NCBI GenBank assembly: GCA_951812825.1
Contig: OX638324.1
Span: forward strand, 506,459 to 570,458
Direction: 5' to 3'
DNA length: 64,000 nt
From: an uncultured Dehalococcoidia bacterium
Lineage (GTDB): Bacteria > Chloroflexota > Dehalococcoidia > Lucifugimonadales > GCA-2712585
Shown: piece by piece, positions 54,790 to 64,000 of the stretch
Layout of the letters: every line of letters starts with the position of its first letter
Position numbering within the stretch: the stretch's first letter is position 1
The notes under the pieces: generated by a model
Told to the model about the DNA's origin: nothing
What the model saw: only the letters and a program-made list of their open reading frames with translations
Database searches by the model: none
Position numbers and translations under genes: made by a program

Positions 54790-55117
54790 TAGTTCCTTGA
54801 CACCATGCGGCGCCGGTTTCCCTTCCTGATCAGAGCCATACGGGTGGACGGAGACTCCGACTTCCGGGCTGCTTTCGAGATCGTATGCTAGCAGTTCGGT
54901 ATCAGGCTCTTTGTACTGCCGCATTGCTCCCAGAATTTCAACGGCCACGCGGAGCGGGTACAGTGCACTCTCTCCGAGGAGTTCTACGCAATGTATGACG
55001 GCGATCTGGACATCCCAACCCTCAACTGGGCCCTGCTGCATTGGGAGCGCGTCTACAACACTTTCCGACCCCACCACACACTGGATGGACGCACTCCGCC
55101 CCGAGTATCTTAACTAG
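54790..55117 (+). pseudogene. Integrase C-terminal remnant (copy 1 of an inverted pair)
   Basis: FPFLIRAIRVDGDSDFRAAF, then a TAG, then NFNGHAERVQCTLSEEFYAM, LNWALLHWERVYNTFRPHHT and LDGRTPPEYL are the end of an IS481/IS3-type integrase. The same DNA occurs inverted at 63207-63534. Confidence 0.7.
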
Positions 55118-55375
55118 TGCCGTCCAACTTTGATCCCAACGCCATTGCCTTATATGTGCTGAACGAGTACAAGGAGTTGACAGGCACACATGTTAGCTTT
55201 AGAATCCGCTGTCGTTGGCTTCAAAGACTTGTCCGCTGCCATCACTTCAAGTCATCCTAGAGTTCTAGTTGGCTCAAAATGGCCTCGTTCAAGAAACAAG
55301 TTCCAGTGTGTGAGGATTGCGTTAGTGGGATCTTACTGTGCCAGCAAATAATTTTGAAGGAATGCGAGATTAAGA
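55118..55375. other. Leader region of the dioxygenase gene
   Basis: About 260 bp without a gene. The promoter of the dioxygenase gene should be here. CGTCCAACTTTGATCCCAACGCCATTGCCTTATATGTGCTGAACGAG (55129 onward; mirrored near 63160-63208) extends the inverted repeat beyond the integrase remnant. Confidence 0.4.
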
Positions 55376-56269
55376 ATGAAGTTATCTGTTGAAGAGAAAG
55401 AACTGTTGCCTTCTGAAGAGGATGTCGTTTTTTATCGAAGTCACGGCTGGTATATTTCAAAAAAGATATTCTCCGATGAAGAAATTGACGAGGCATTGTC
55501 AGCAACGGAGCGATACTATGCCGGTGAAAAAGACTGGGAAATTCCGGTTAGAATTAAAGAGTTTCTTGATTGGAACCCAGGGAAGGGAAATATCCTAAGA
55601 CTGAATGACTATATTGTCTTGCAAAATCTTGAGATACAAAAGCTCGCATTTCGCCCGATACTAAGTGCAATTGCATCCAAGCTTTCTGGCAGTGACCAGA
55701 TTAGGCTATTCAATAGTTCACTGATCAGTAAACCTCCTCAAATCACAGGAGATCATGTTAAGGTTGGTTGGCACAACGACCGTACTTATTGGAGAACCTG
55801 CACATCTGATAAGATGCTAACCGCATGGATTCCCCTTCACGATTGCGATGAGAAAATGGGAACAATCACCATGATTGATGGTAGCAATCTCTGGCCAAGT
55901 AACAACATTATAGCTCAGCTTCGACATGATAAATCTTTTGTAAGTTCGGACGTGCCCGAAATTGAAAAAAGGCTTGCAAAAAGCGGTATGCCTGTCCGTT
56001 TTGTTCCAATGAATATGAAAAAGGGACAAGTAAGCTTCCATCATTGTCTTACTTTTCATGGAAGTGGCCTCAATTTGAGCGCAGACCATCGTAGAGCAGT
56101 TGCCGTGCATCTCCAGGATCGTGATAACCGATATCGGGCATCCATTGGTGAAGATGGCAAAAAATATATCTACAATAATGATCTATTGTGCCGAAAGCTC
56201 GCTGATGGTGCTCCCGACTACTCGGATCCATACATTACTCCGATTCTTTGGGAGGGCAAGGTCGACTAA
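55376..56269 (+). CDS. PhyH-family Fe(II)/2-oxoglutarate dioxygenase
   Basis: A 297-aa protein of the phytanoyl-CoA dioxygenase superfamily. VGWHNDRTYWR (about 127-137) gives His-x-Asp and VSFHHCLTFHGSGLN (about 219-233) the distal His of the iron site; NLSADHRRAVAVHLQ supplies the Arg for 2-oxoglutarate. Such enzymes hydroxylate or otherwise oxidise small molecules, often in natural product pathways. AT-rich, flanked by IS remnants, with TrpE-TrpG fusion about 190 bp downstream on the same strand. The ribosome site is weak. Confidence 0.8.
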   Translation: MKLSVEEKELLPSEEDVVFYRSHGWYISKKIFSDEEIDEALSATERYYAGEKDWEIPVRIKEFLDWNPGKGNILRLNDYIVLQNLEIQKLAFRPILSAIASKLSGSDQIRLFNSSLISKPPQITGDHVKVGWHNDRTYWRTCTSDKMLTAWIPLHDCDEKMGTITMIDGSNLWPSNNIIAQLRHDKSFVSSDVPEIEKRLAKSGMPVRFVPMNMKKGQVSFHHCLTFHGSGLNLSADHRRAVAVHLQDRDNRYRASIGEDGKKYIYNNDLLCRKLADGAPDYSDPYITPILWEGKVD

Positions 56270-56459
56270 GCTATCAAATACTGTGTATCTGTGTATGGGG
56301 TCTACAACTTGCCACAGTTAAGATTTTGGCGACAGAGAGGAATAGTTCCGGAGACCTTGGCGAAGATGTCCCTAGCGGGGGACCGATGAACTGCATGACT
56401 AACATTGCAGCTTGTTCCTAGATTAGGATAAGTCAAGCGATTTGGCAGATGAAACAGTT

Positions 56460-58712
56460 ATGCGAGGTAGATACGTGAGCATTGTGGGATTTGACTCTAG
56501 TCCATCGTGTTACCATACAAAAGGGGGAATCAGTGTCCATCGTCATACTAGCGAGATTCCGAAACAAGCTGCTTTGGAGTCTATTATTGATAAACTCGAT
56601 TCGCATTTAGGAGTTCTGTTATCTTCGACTTTTGAATATCCCGGGCGATACAGGCCGTGGTGTATCGGTTTCGTTGATCCCCCTCTTCAAATCGTTTCTA
56701 ACGATAGGAATTTTCAAATTATTGCCCTAAACGATAGAGGCAAAGTGATATTGGCTGCAATAGAGTCTAGAATCCGGTGTGCCGATTACATTGCGGATCT
56801 GGCAACGGCAGAAAGCAATATAGAGGGCACCATTAAATGTCCTCCCCGGTGGTTTCCAGAGGAATATCGCAGTAAACAAAATACCATCTTCTCATTGCTG
56901 CGGGACATAGTTGATCTTTTCTCTAGTGCTAACGATTCTCAATTGGGTCTGTATGGGGCATTCGGTTACGATCTTGCGTATCAATTCGACTCGATTCCAT
57001 ACATGATTCCCAGGCCCGCATCTAAAAGAGACTTGGTTCTTTTCCTGCCTGACCGTCTGCTGGTTGCCAATCACTATGAAAAAGTGGCCCAAGAACATCG
57101 CTACGAATTTCAGTTTGGACGTTGTTCGACCGTCGGTGTTCCAAGAGTAGGGCATGCAAGCGATTACCGGGGATCTACTAGCGTCGAAGTCAGTAGAGAT
57201 CATCAGCCCGGGCAATTCGCAAATCTTGTTCGTACTGCAAAAGTATGGTTCAAGCGTGGCGACCTATTTGAAGTAGTACCTGGTCAAGCCTTTTTGGAGC
57301 CGTGTCAGTCTAGACCATCGAAAATTTTTCGACGCCTGACGGGTATCAATCCAGCACCGTATGGAACTTTTATGAATCTAGGTGAAGATGAATATTTGGT
57401 AGGCGCGTCGCCAGAGATGTATGTACGTGTAGATGGCAAGCGCGTCGAATCTTGTCCTATCTCCGGTACCATTTCACGAGGGAAAGACGCACTTGATGAC
57501 TCAGAGAAAATATTGGAGCTACTAAATTCGGAGAAAGACAACTGCGAACTCACAATGTGCACAGACGTTGATCGCAATGACAAGTCAAGGGTTTGCAAAG
57601 AGGGCACTGTTCGAGTAATCGGACGGCGGCAAATCGAAATGTACTCCAAGGTAATACATACCGTCGACCATGTTGAGGGGTATTTACGTGAAGGATTTGA
57701 CGCCTTCGACGCTTTCTTGACACATACCTGGGCAGTCACCGTAACTGGCGCTCCTAAACTGGCCGCCATGAGGTTCATAGAAGAACATGAACGATCATAC
57801 AGACACTGGTATGGAGGCGCAATAGGATTCATCGGATTTAACGGGAACCTAAACACGGGCTTAACTCTCAGGACTATGAGAATCAAGGACGGTGTTGCAG
57901 AAGTCAGGGCCGGGAGTACTCTACTGGTAGACTCGGACCCAGACAAAGAAGAAACTGAGACTGAATTAAAAGCTGAAGCACTTATCGACTCCATTAGGGG
58001 ATCCTGTAGTAGTGCTTCTGGGACTGACAATTCAGAGGCCTCATTGCAGTATGTTGGTAAAGGAAAACGCGTCCTTCTGATAGATCACGAAGACTCATTT
58101 GTAAATACTCTTGCTAATTATGTCCGGCAGACTGGAGCGGAAGTATTAACCGTGCGTGTTGGGTTCTCTCAAAAACAACTAAGAGAGATAATACACGAAT
58201 ATAATCCATCTCTCGTATTGCTATCGCCTGGCCCCGGAACTCCCATGGATTACAACATTTCAGACACGATTGGTATCGTGCTCAAGGAGGGACTGGCAAT
58301 GTTTGGAGTTTGCTTGGGGTTGCAAGCGATAGTTGAGTATTTTGGAGGCGAGCTAGGTACATTATCGTACCCTAAGCACGGCAAATTCTCTGAAGTGCGG
58401 GTGAAGAGCGGCAGGCTTTTCAAAGGTATACCTAGATCTTTCACTGCCGGACGCTATCACTCTCTCTATGCTGTAAGAGATAGTATTCCAAGCGTGCTAT
58501 CCATAACAGCTGAATCTGATGATGGTATAATCATGGCGGTCGAACACAAGCAGTTGCCCGTATCTGGTGTCCAATTCCACCCTGAATCAATAATGACCCT
58601 AAGAAACGATGTAGGTCCTCGCTTAATTCGGAACCTAATTCAGTCGCTCACTTCGACGCAAGGGGTCCAATCGGGGGCCAACTGTAGACCACCAGAAATA
58701 ATGAGACTGTGA
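56460..58712 (+). CDS. trpE(G): Fused anthranilate synthase TrpE-TrpG
   Basis: About 750 aa. The N-terminal 510 residues are a chorismate-binding domain: GLYGAFGYDLAYQFDSIP, FEVVPGQAFLEPC, NPAPYGTFMNLGEDEYLVGA, SPEMYVRV, CPISGTISRG, LTMCTDVDRNDKSRVCKEGT and HTWAVTVTGAPKLAAMRFIE. From about residue 535 comes a class I glutamine amidotransferase with FGVCLGLQAIVEYFGG (nucleophile Cys) and VQFHPESIM (His-Glu). The layout matches the rhizobial-type TrpE(G) fusion, which converts chorismate and glutamine to anthranilate. ATG 56460 is used; TTG 56442 is an alternative. No other trp gene is near, so dedicated secondary metabolism is more likely than tryptophan synthesis. Confidence 0.88.
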   Translation: MRGRYVSIVGFDSSPSCYHTKGGISVHRHTSEIPKQAALESIIDKLDSHLGVLLSSTFEYPGRYRPWCIGFVDPPLQIVSNDRNFQIIALNDRGKVILAAIESRIRCADYIADLATAESNIEGTIKCPPRWFPEEYRSKQNTIFSLLRDIVDLFSSANDSQLGLYGAFGYDLAYQFDSIPYMIPRPASKRDLVLFLPDRLLVANHYEKVAQEHRYEFQFGRCSTVGVPRVGHASDYRGSTSVEVSRDHQPGQFANLVRTAKVWFKRGDLFEVVPGQAFLEPCQSRPSKIFRRLTGINPAPYGTFMNLGEDEYLVGASPEMYVRVDGKRVESCPISGTISRGKDALDDSEKILELLNSEKDNCELTMCTDVDRNDKSRVCKEGTVRVIGRRQIEMYSKVIHTVDHVEGYLREGFDAFDAFLTHTWAVTVTGAPKLAAMRFIEEHERSYRHWYGGAIGFIGFNGNLNTGLTLRTMRIKDGVAEVRAGSTLLVDSDPDKEETETELKAEALIDSIRGSCSSASGTDNSEASLQYVGKGKRVLLIDHEDSFVNTLANYVRQTGAEVLTVRVGFSQKQLREIIHEYNPSLVLLSPGPGTPMDYNISDTIGIVLKEGLAMFGVCLGLQAIVEYFGGELGTLSYPKHGKFSEVRVKSGRLFKGIPRSFTAGRYHSLYAVRDSIPSVLSITAESDDGIIMAVEHKQLPVSGVQFHPESIMTLRNDVGPRLIRNLIQSLTSTQGVQSGANCRPPEIMRL

Positions 58713-58803
58713 TGATATATCTGTGAGATGGGCTTTTTCTTTTGCAGTGCGATGATAGATATCGGACCATCTCGGCCTAGCTGTCAAGCGACCGTATTGG
58801 ATT

Positions 58804-59650
<847 letters not shown>

Positions 59651-59732
59651 TTCTTGCCGGCCTGTTGCCTCATCGAGAATTGTTACCGAAGAATTTTCAG
59701 CTTTGATTTACGCCCTCAGGTCCGATGACACT

Positions 59733-61260
59733 CTAGTCAGCCTCTACCATTACACTCTGTTCTGCTGAAGCATACACCAACTGTCTGGCCACCACCCGTC
59801 GCCACTGACGGACTCTGCGCTGTAGGGTCCGCAGTTGACGCCTGCTATACCGGGCTGGGTAGCGGCGCATCAACCGTTCAAGAAGAGCCGAAGCCGTAAT
59901 GTCTGGATGCTTCTGAAGCCATTTCAGGATTTCACACCACACTCCCTCAAAGGGATCTGGACGCGATCGCCAGGTGCGTGGAGCACTGCGACCGTCTCTT
60001 GATGTGTGAGTAGGACGCACTTCCCCCTCTCGCCACAGCTCAGGCAGCCTGGAAAGGAAGTGTTCCTGACTCTCGCTGCTTGGCACACTCGCCGAATCAT
60101 CGGCGTTGAAAGCGGAAAGCGCCGATTGAGCCTCACGTATCGTATGCAGCAGAGATATCGGATCCAGTCTCGCCCGACTGCTCTCCAGTCCGCGCTTTAC
60201 CTCTTCGCTCACGTCATCTCTCTCCAGCAAGCGGTCGCACGGCGTGGCTGGTTTCCTGTACCGCTTCTTTACGCTGCTTCCATCCCTAGTCCGCTCCAGC
60301 AGCTGGAACGAAGGCTGAAAGTGGTTCACATACAGACGCATCGCTCCATAGAGGTGAGCCAGTATCTGACCGGCCATGGGACCCGAATATCTCTCGTGTC
60401 CCACAAAGCGGCGGATCACCGATCCGTTCTTCTGCTCAATCCAAGCCTGGTCGTTCTTGCGGTAAGCCCGTGAACGTGTGAACTCGATACCCCGGTCGGC
60501 GCAGTACTCAAACAGGGTCTCGTTGATGAATACGCTGTCGTTGTCCAAGTCTATTCCGCGGACTGAAACAGGGAAACCGCGGGAGATGGCTTCAAGCCCT
60601 TCTACCACCAGGGACTGCTCGCGCGCCAACAGCGGAATCGCCTTCGTCCATCCAGAGCACACGTCGGTCACCACCAGGGAATTGATAAACGATCCGGTGA
60701 CCGAACCGCCGCAGTGCGCCACCAAGTCTATCTCAAGGTATCTGGGCTCGGTATCCTTCCAGTCCATGAAGGTGCGAACGGGAACCCGGCTTCCCGGCTT
60801 CCCAGCTTCCTCTTGCTTCTTCGCTTCCTGCGACTTCCGGCCTTCTCCCTCACAGGTCTCAGCAGACGGTCTATCGTGGCCGCGCTTGCTGTGAGAAGAC
60901 GCTCGCGTACGTCAGGGGAGAGAGCGAGATGTCCGTGCCTCTCCAGCGAGTCCACCATGCTTGGCAGAGCCGCCTTGAGCCTCTTGCCGCATATCCTGTC
61001 CGACGCCTCCCACACCACGATCAACGCTTGTCTTACGGCCTCGTCGTAGATGCGTTGGCCTTTGGGAGCGGTCCGCGCTCTTATCTGATCACACTGACCG
61101 AGTAGCCTGACGGCGTGCTTCCTGTGACAGCCAGCAATTGCCACAAACTCATCGAGCATCCGCTCTTGTCCTTCTTGGACGCCTCTCTGTACCGCCTGTT
61201 AATAGCGCCAAGCACCTCTGTCCTCGTCACTGCGCTGATGTCTGCGACCATGTCATGCCT
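59733..61260 (-). pseudogene. Degenerate rve-family transposase (copy 2, inverted)
   Basis: A second, less decayed copy of the element at 52392-53958, in opposite orientation: NRRYREASKKDKSG, frameshift, LDEFVAIAGCHRKHAVRLLG, EASDRICGKRLKAALPSMVD, frameshift, RYLEIDLVAHCGGSVTGSFI, VRGIDLDNDSVFINETLFEY, NDQAWIEQKNGSVIRRFVGH and LRTLQRRVRQWRRVVARQLV. The catalytic frame 60767-59733 is open. Three GGTAACA...GAGGCAA repeats lie just outside at 61272-61371. Confidence 0.8.
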
Positions 61261-61271
61261 CCTAGTTTTGG

Positions 61272-61371
61272 GTAACACTTATTGTGCGGCAATGGCCTGG
61301 TTTGGGTAACATCTTCCGTGAGGCAATAGCTCGACTTCGGTAACAACAACCTTGAGGCAACGCGCCGGCAA
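61272..61371. repeat. Triple terminal-repeat motif of the rve-type IS
   Basis: GGTAACA followed after 7-8 nt by TGxGGCAA occurs three times in tandem, at about 61272, 61308 and 61338. Two matching inverted copies flank copy 1 of the element on its left. Confidence 0.6.
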
Positions 61372-61386
61372 AAATGATTGTCGCAC

Positions 61387-61862
61387 AACCGGCAAGAATA
61401 CTTGACGCCATTCAGGGGATGAGAATAGGGGGTTGTACGTGGAGTGGCGAGTGGCCATGAGGCCTGGAAGGCGACGACAATTGGAGCCTGGGAGTGAGGA
61501 AACGGTGGAGGAAAGACGGAAGGCGTCCATATGGGCCAAGGCGGAGCATCCATTCCTGTGGGTGAAGCGAGGTTTCGGGTTCGCCAAGATTCAATACCGG
61601 GGATTGACCAAGAACACCCAACGGCTGGCGTTGCTGTTGAGGCTGACCAACCTCATAACGGCGGATCGTCACCTGGTGGCTTGAGAGGGCCTACCTGCGC
61701 ACAACCTAAGAGGCGGGGTCACTACCACGCCCCGGCTGAGGTGACTTGGGGCCTCCAACGCTTTCCTGTGTACACCGGAAGAACCCCATGTGAGGCTCCT
61801 AAGTCTCTTACAACCCCCACGGACTATTATATGCAACCTGCATCACGCTGTTCAGAGTGTTC
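61387..61862 (+). pseudogene. C-terminal part of an IS5-family transposase (copy 2, inverted)
   Basis: Identical in translation to the fragment at 51639-51935 but on the plus strand, running into the terminal repeat CGCTGTTCAGAGTGTTC at 61846-61862. This end abuts the stop codon of the chorismatase gene. Confidence 0.8.
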
Positions 61863-61863
61863 C

Positions 61864-63009
61864 TTAAGTCTGAAAGACCGCCGCTCCCTCTATTTCTACT
61901 AAGTGGTCGTCACGCACCAAATCAGCCTGAACATAGGCCACAGGGATGTTAGCCGGAATACTTTTTTCGCATTGCCTTCTTACAGAAGGATAATCGGATT
62001 CACACTTTAGGTAAACTACGCAATACAACAGTCTACCCAGACCACCACTCTCAATCAGGATGCCATTGTTTGCAAGGTTTTGTTTCCCCAATAGTACGTC
62101 AATTAATTCTAGTGTTTGGGAAGTTTGCCTCGAAGCTGAGTCGCTGCTACTAGTACTAGAACCAATAACACTGCCGGTACCCGATATAAGGGCAATTGCA
62201 TTCTTTGGGCCAGACAATACCACAGCTCTCGAGAACAGCGGTGGAATTGCGCTCCTGGTCTTCGGATAGTGAGACGGATTTGTTTGCATGGGATTATCCA
62301 AGGCAAATACGTTCCAACTATTTCTTGTTTTGCATGCTATTCCGCTGATGGAGGGGGAGTCCTCTTGAGTTCCTACGCCTGTATTAGCAGGAAGGAACGC
62401 ATTGCTACATCTACCCGAGAGCAAACCTGTCTCTCGAAAAAATTGCGTCCTCGAAATATTGAAATCCAGAAAGAAGTCTGAAGTGTCCGAGAGTCTTGGT
62501 ATGTCTCCGTAATACGTCCATGTCTTTACAATATCAAAGACACTGGATTCTATGCTTTCCAGCTTCTCTTGAAGTTGGTGAAAGCAGCTAGCAAATTGCT
62601 CTTGATACAATCCTAAGGGGAACTCTGGGTAGATAGAACCTACAAACTTGAGTGTGATGTCACGATGCAACAAAATGGAGATGCCATTCGCTGGATATCT
62701 CACTTCTACGTTGGGACCGCTGGCCAACCATACTAGCAACAAAGCAGAATTCTTGCCTAATGGTCGTTGCAATAGTACTTCTGTAGCAGGTAAGCGTCCT
62801 TCAAAGAGCCTAGCTAGTTCGGAGACAATCTGTAGCCTTGGCGGTTTTGCGGCCAAGAAGAATGTCAACTTAAGTATAGAGTCCATCCTTAGATTCAGCA
62901 CTTTTTGCATTTCGGTGAGCATCTGAAGAAGTCCGGTTAAGTCATCTTTGGTACCTTCCAGAAGAATAAATCTAAAATGTGGGCCCTCATAATCCCCATA
63001 CTCACTCAA
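61864..63009 (-). CDS. FkbO/Hyg5-like chorismatase
   Basis: A 381-aa protein. Residues 155-310 match chorismatases: VFDIVKTWTYYGDIPRL, FLDFNISRTQFF, FLPANTGVGTQ (205-215), ALDNPMQTNPSHYPKTRSAI, PPLFSRAV and ISGTGSVIGSS (275-285), with RidA-like half-domains before and after. The family hydrolyses or rearranges chorismate to a dihydroxycyclohexadiene carboxylate or to hydroxybenzoates plus pyruvate; the subtype cannot be fixed by eye. The start is TTG 63009 with GGGGGG upstream. The stop TAA lies in the junction with an IS5 end. AT-rich like the dioxygenase and TrpE-TrpG genes. Confidence 0.72.
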   Translation of the reverse strand: MSEYGDYEGPHFRFILLEGTKDDLTGLLQMLTEMQKVLNLRMDSILKLTFFLAAKPPRLQIVSELARLFEGRLPATEVLLQRPLGKNSALLLVWLASGPNVEVRYPANGISILLHRDITLKFVGSIYPEFPLGLYQEQFASCFHQLQEKLESIESSVFDIVKTWTYYGDIPRLSDTSDFFLDFNISRTQFFRETGLLSGRCSNAFLPANTGVGTQEDSPSISGIACKTRNSWNVFALDNPMQTNPSHYPKTRSAIPPLFSRAVVLSGPKNAIALISGTGSVIGSSTSSSDSASRQTSQTLELIDVLLGKQNLANNGILIESGGLGRLLYCVVYLKCESDYPSVRRQCEKSIPANIPVAYVQADLVRDDHLVEIEGAAVFQT

Positions 63010-63206
63010 TGTAATTGCCCCCCACTTTGTGTTAGTTGCAACCTAATGAAACACTGTGGATTTGGTGGATTTGACAAAATCAAGTCGAAACGAAATCAGT
63101 GTGCCGTGACTCTTCCACACGGTACCAGCATCGGCTCCTTTTCTCAACTCCTTGTACTCGTTCAGCACATATAAGGCAATGGCGTTGGGATCAAAGTTGG
63201 ACGGCA

Positions 63207-63534
63207 CTAGTTAAGATACTCGGGGCGGAGTGCGTCCATCCAGTGTGTGGTGGGGTCGGAAAGTGTTGTAGACGCGCTCCCAATGCAGCAGGGCCCAGTT
63301 GAGGGTTGGGATGTCCAGATCGCCGTCATACATTGCGTAGAACTCCTCGGAGAGAGTGCACTGTACCCGCTCCGCGTGGCCGTTGAAATTCTGGGAGCAA
63401 TGCGGCAGTACAAAGAGCCTGATACCGAACTGCTAGCATACGATCTCGAAAGCAGCCCGGAAGTCGGAGTCTCCGTCCACCCGTATGGCTCTGATCAGGA
63501 AGGGAAACCGGCGCCGCATGGTGTCAAGGAACTA
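63207..63534 (-). pseudogene. Integrase C-terminal remnant (copy 2 of an inverted pair)
   Basis: The same integrase tail as at 54790-55117, inverted and translating identically over its middle. Just beyond it, CTAGGAACACTCTGAACA (from 63534) repeats the IS5-type end seen at 51457 and 54788. Confidence 0.75.
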
Positions 63535-63652
63535 GGAACACTCTGAACAACGTGATTCAGGGTGAGGTGGACCTGGAAAATCGGACAGGTAGCTAAGTGA
63601 GAGTCCTGCTCCTGGACTAGAGGTAGAAGAAGCTGTCGAGAAGGAGTGGGAG

Positions 63653-63937
63653 ATGAGAAAAGGAAGAAGGAAACAGAGCGCAGCCTTCAAGGCGAAGGTG
63701 GTCCTGGAGGCGGTGAGAGGGGATGAGACGGTGGCGGAGTTGGCGGCCCGGTACGAAGTGCACCCGGGGCAGATACAGGCATGGAAGCAGGCGCTGAAGG
63801 AAGGAGCGGCCGGGGTATTCAGCAACGGGCGGGACAGGAAGGCCAAGAGGGAGGAGGCGCTGATAGCGCGGCTGTATCAGGAGATAGGGCAGTTGAAGGT
63901 AGAGCGGGATTTCTTGGCGGAGAGGTCCGGTCCATGA
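63653..63937 (+). CDS. IS3-family transposase OrfA
   Basis: A 94-aa HTH protein: KQSAAFKAKVVLEAVRGDET, VAELAARYEVHPGQIQAWKQ, then a coiled part ending QEIGQLKVERDFLAERSGP. This is a standard IS3 OrfA. Its stop overlaps the OrfB start (ATGA). Confidence 0.88.
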   Translation: MRKGRRKQSAAFKAKVVLEAVRGDETVAELAARYEVHPGQIQAWKQALKEGAAGVFSNGRDRKAKREEALIARLYQEIGQLKVERDFLAERSGP

Positions 63938-64000
63938 GTAGGGAGCGACGGCGGAAGATGGTGGACCGGGAACATCACACACTATCCATAGTGCGGCAGT
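63934..64000 (+). CDS. IS3-family transposase OrfB, start only
   Basis: ATG 63934 begins RRRKMVDREHHTLSIVRQ, the usual OrfB N-terminus; the gene runs out of the window. Confidence 0.7.
   Translation, partial: MSRERRRKMVDREHHTLSIVRQ

Noticed and set aside
56460-58712. PhzE or ADIC synthase rather than anthranilate synthase
   Set aside because: The block order and wording match rhizobial-type TrpE(G), and no other phenazine gene is present; not fully excluded.
61272-61371. CRISPR-like array from the three repeated units
   Set aside because: Only three short degenerate units at an IS end, uneven spacing and no cas genes; they fit IS terminal repeats.

Overview
The window is a GC-rich, insertion-sequence-laden bacterial region built from several mobile or accessory modules. 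Fused histidine kinase/OmpR-type regulators, Cache-repeat lipoproteins and the two families of small helix-turn-helix proteins seen here fit a Chloroflexota genome (Dehalococcoidia or SAR202-like). That assignment is an inference: no ribosomal or other marker gene is present. No tRNA, rRNA or CRISPR array was recognised.

Region 1 (1-18.9 kb) is part of a conjugative plasmid or integrative element. On the minus strand at the left edge lie a TrbL/VirB6-like membrane protein and a secreted partner. On the plus strand, from about 3.1 to 18.8 kb, a long array encodes DNA metabolism: CHC2/Toprim primase, Rad52-type annealing protein, TSCPD protein, Cas4/RecB-like nuclease, SSB, RadC, DUF6094-type DNA methylase and SNF2-type helicase. 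It ends in a PRTRC cassette with protein C (ubiquitin-like), B (E2-like, candidate Cys157), A (JAMM peptidase-like) and ThiF (E1-like), followed by DUF2958. Most gene boundaries carry a strong GC-rich RNA hairpin.

Region 2 (19.0-26.9 kb) holds three minus-strand genes (HTH protein, Cache lipoprotein, secreted Ig-like repeat protein). Facing them is a kinase-regulator fusion with an in-frame amber codon, whose stop overlaps the start of a DUF6602-like nuclease. A CD-NTase-like nucleotidyltransferase follows, making a possible small nucleotide-signalling defence unit.

Region 3 (26.98-40.4 kb) is a defence island. Seven minus-strand genes encode a C5-cytosine methyltransferase fused to a MIG-like T/G mismatch glycosylase, a MORC/MutL-like GHKL ATPase, a Z1 helicase, a DUF4420 PD-(D/E)XK protein, AIPR, an HNH nuclease and a 598-aa protein with a possible nuclease core. 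A small excisionase-like HTH protein and a HEPN-like protein lie beside it. The core is a known predicted restriction system; the methyltransferase-glycosylase fusion is the most striking feature of the window.

Region 4 (41.6-64 kb) is an IS graveyard (IS3, IS5, IS21, IS110 and rve-type elements, many nested, truncated or frameshifted). Parts of it are mirrored as inverted repeats (51.4-54.0 kb against 59.6-61.9 kb, and 54.8-55.2 kb against 63.2-63.5 kb). Scattered in it are four apparently intact AT-richer genes: a DHA2 exporter, a PhyH-type dioxygenase, a fused TrpE-TrpG anthranilate synthase and an FkbO/Hyg5-like chorismatase. Together they suggest an acquired pathway drawing on chorismate.
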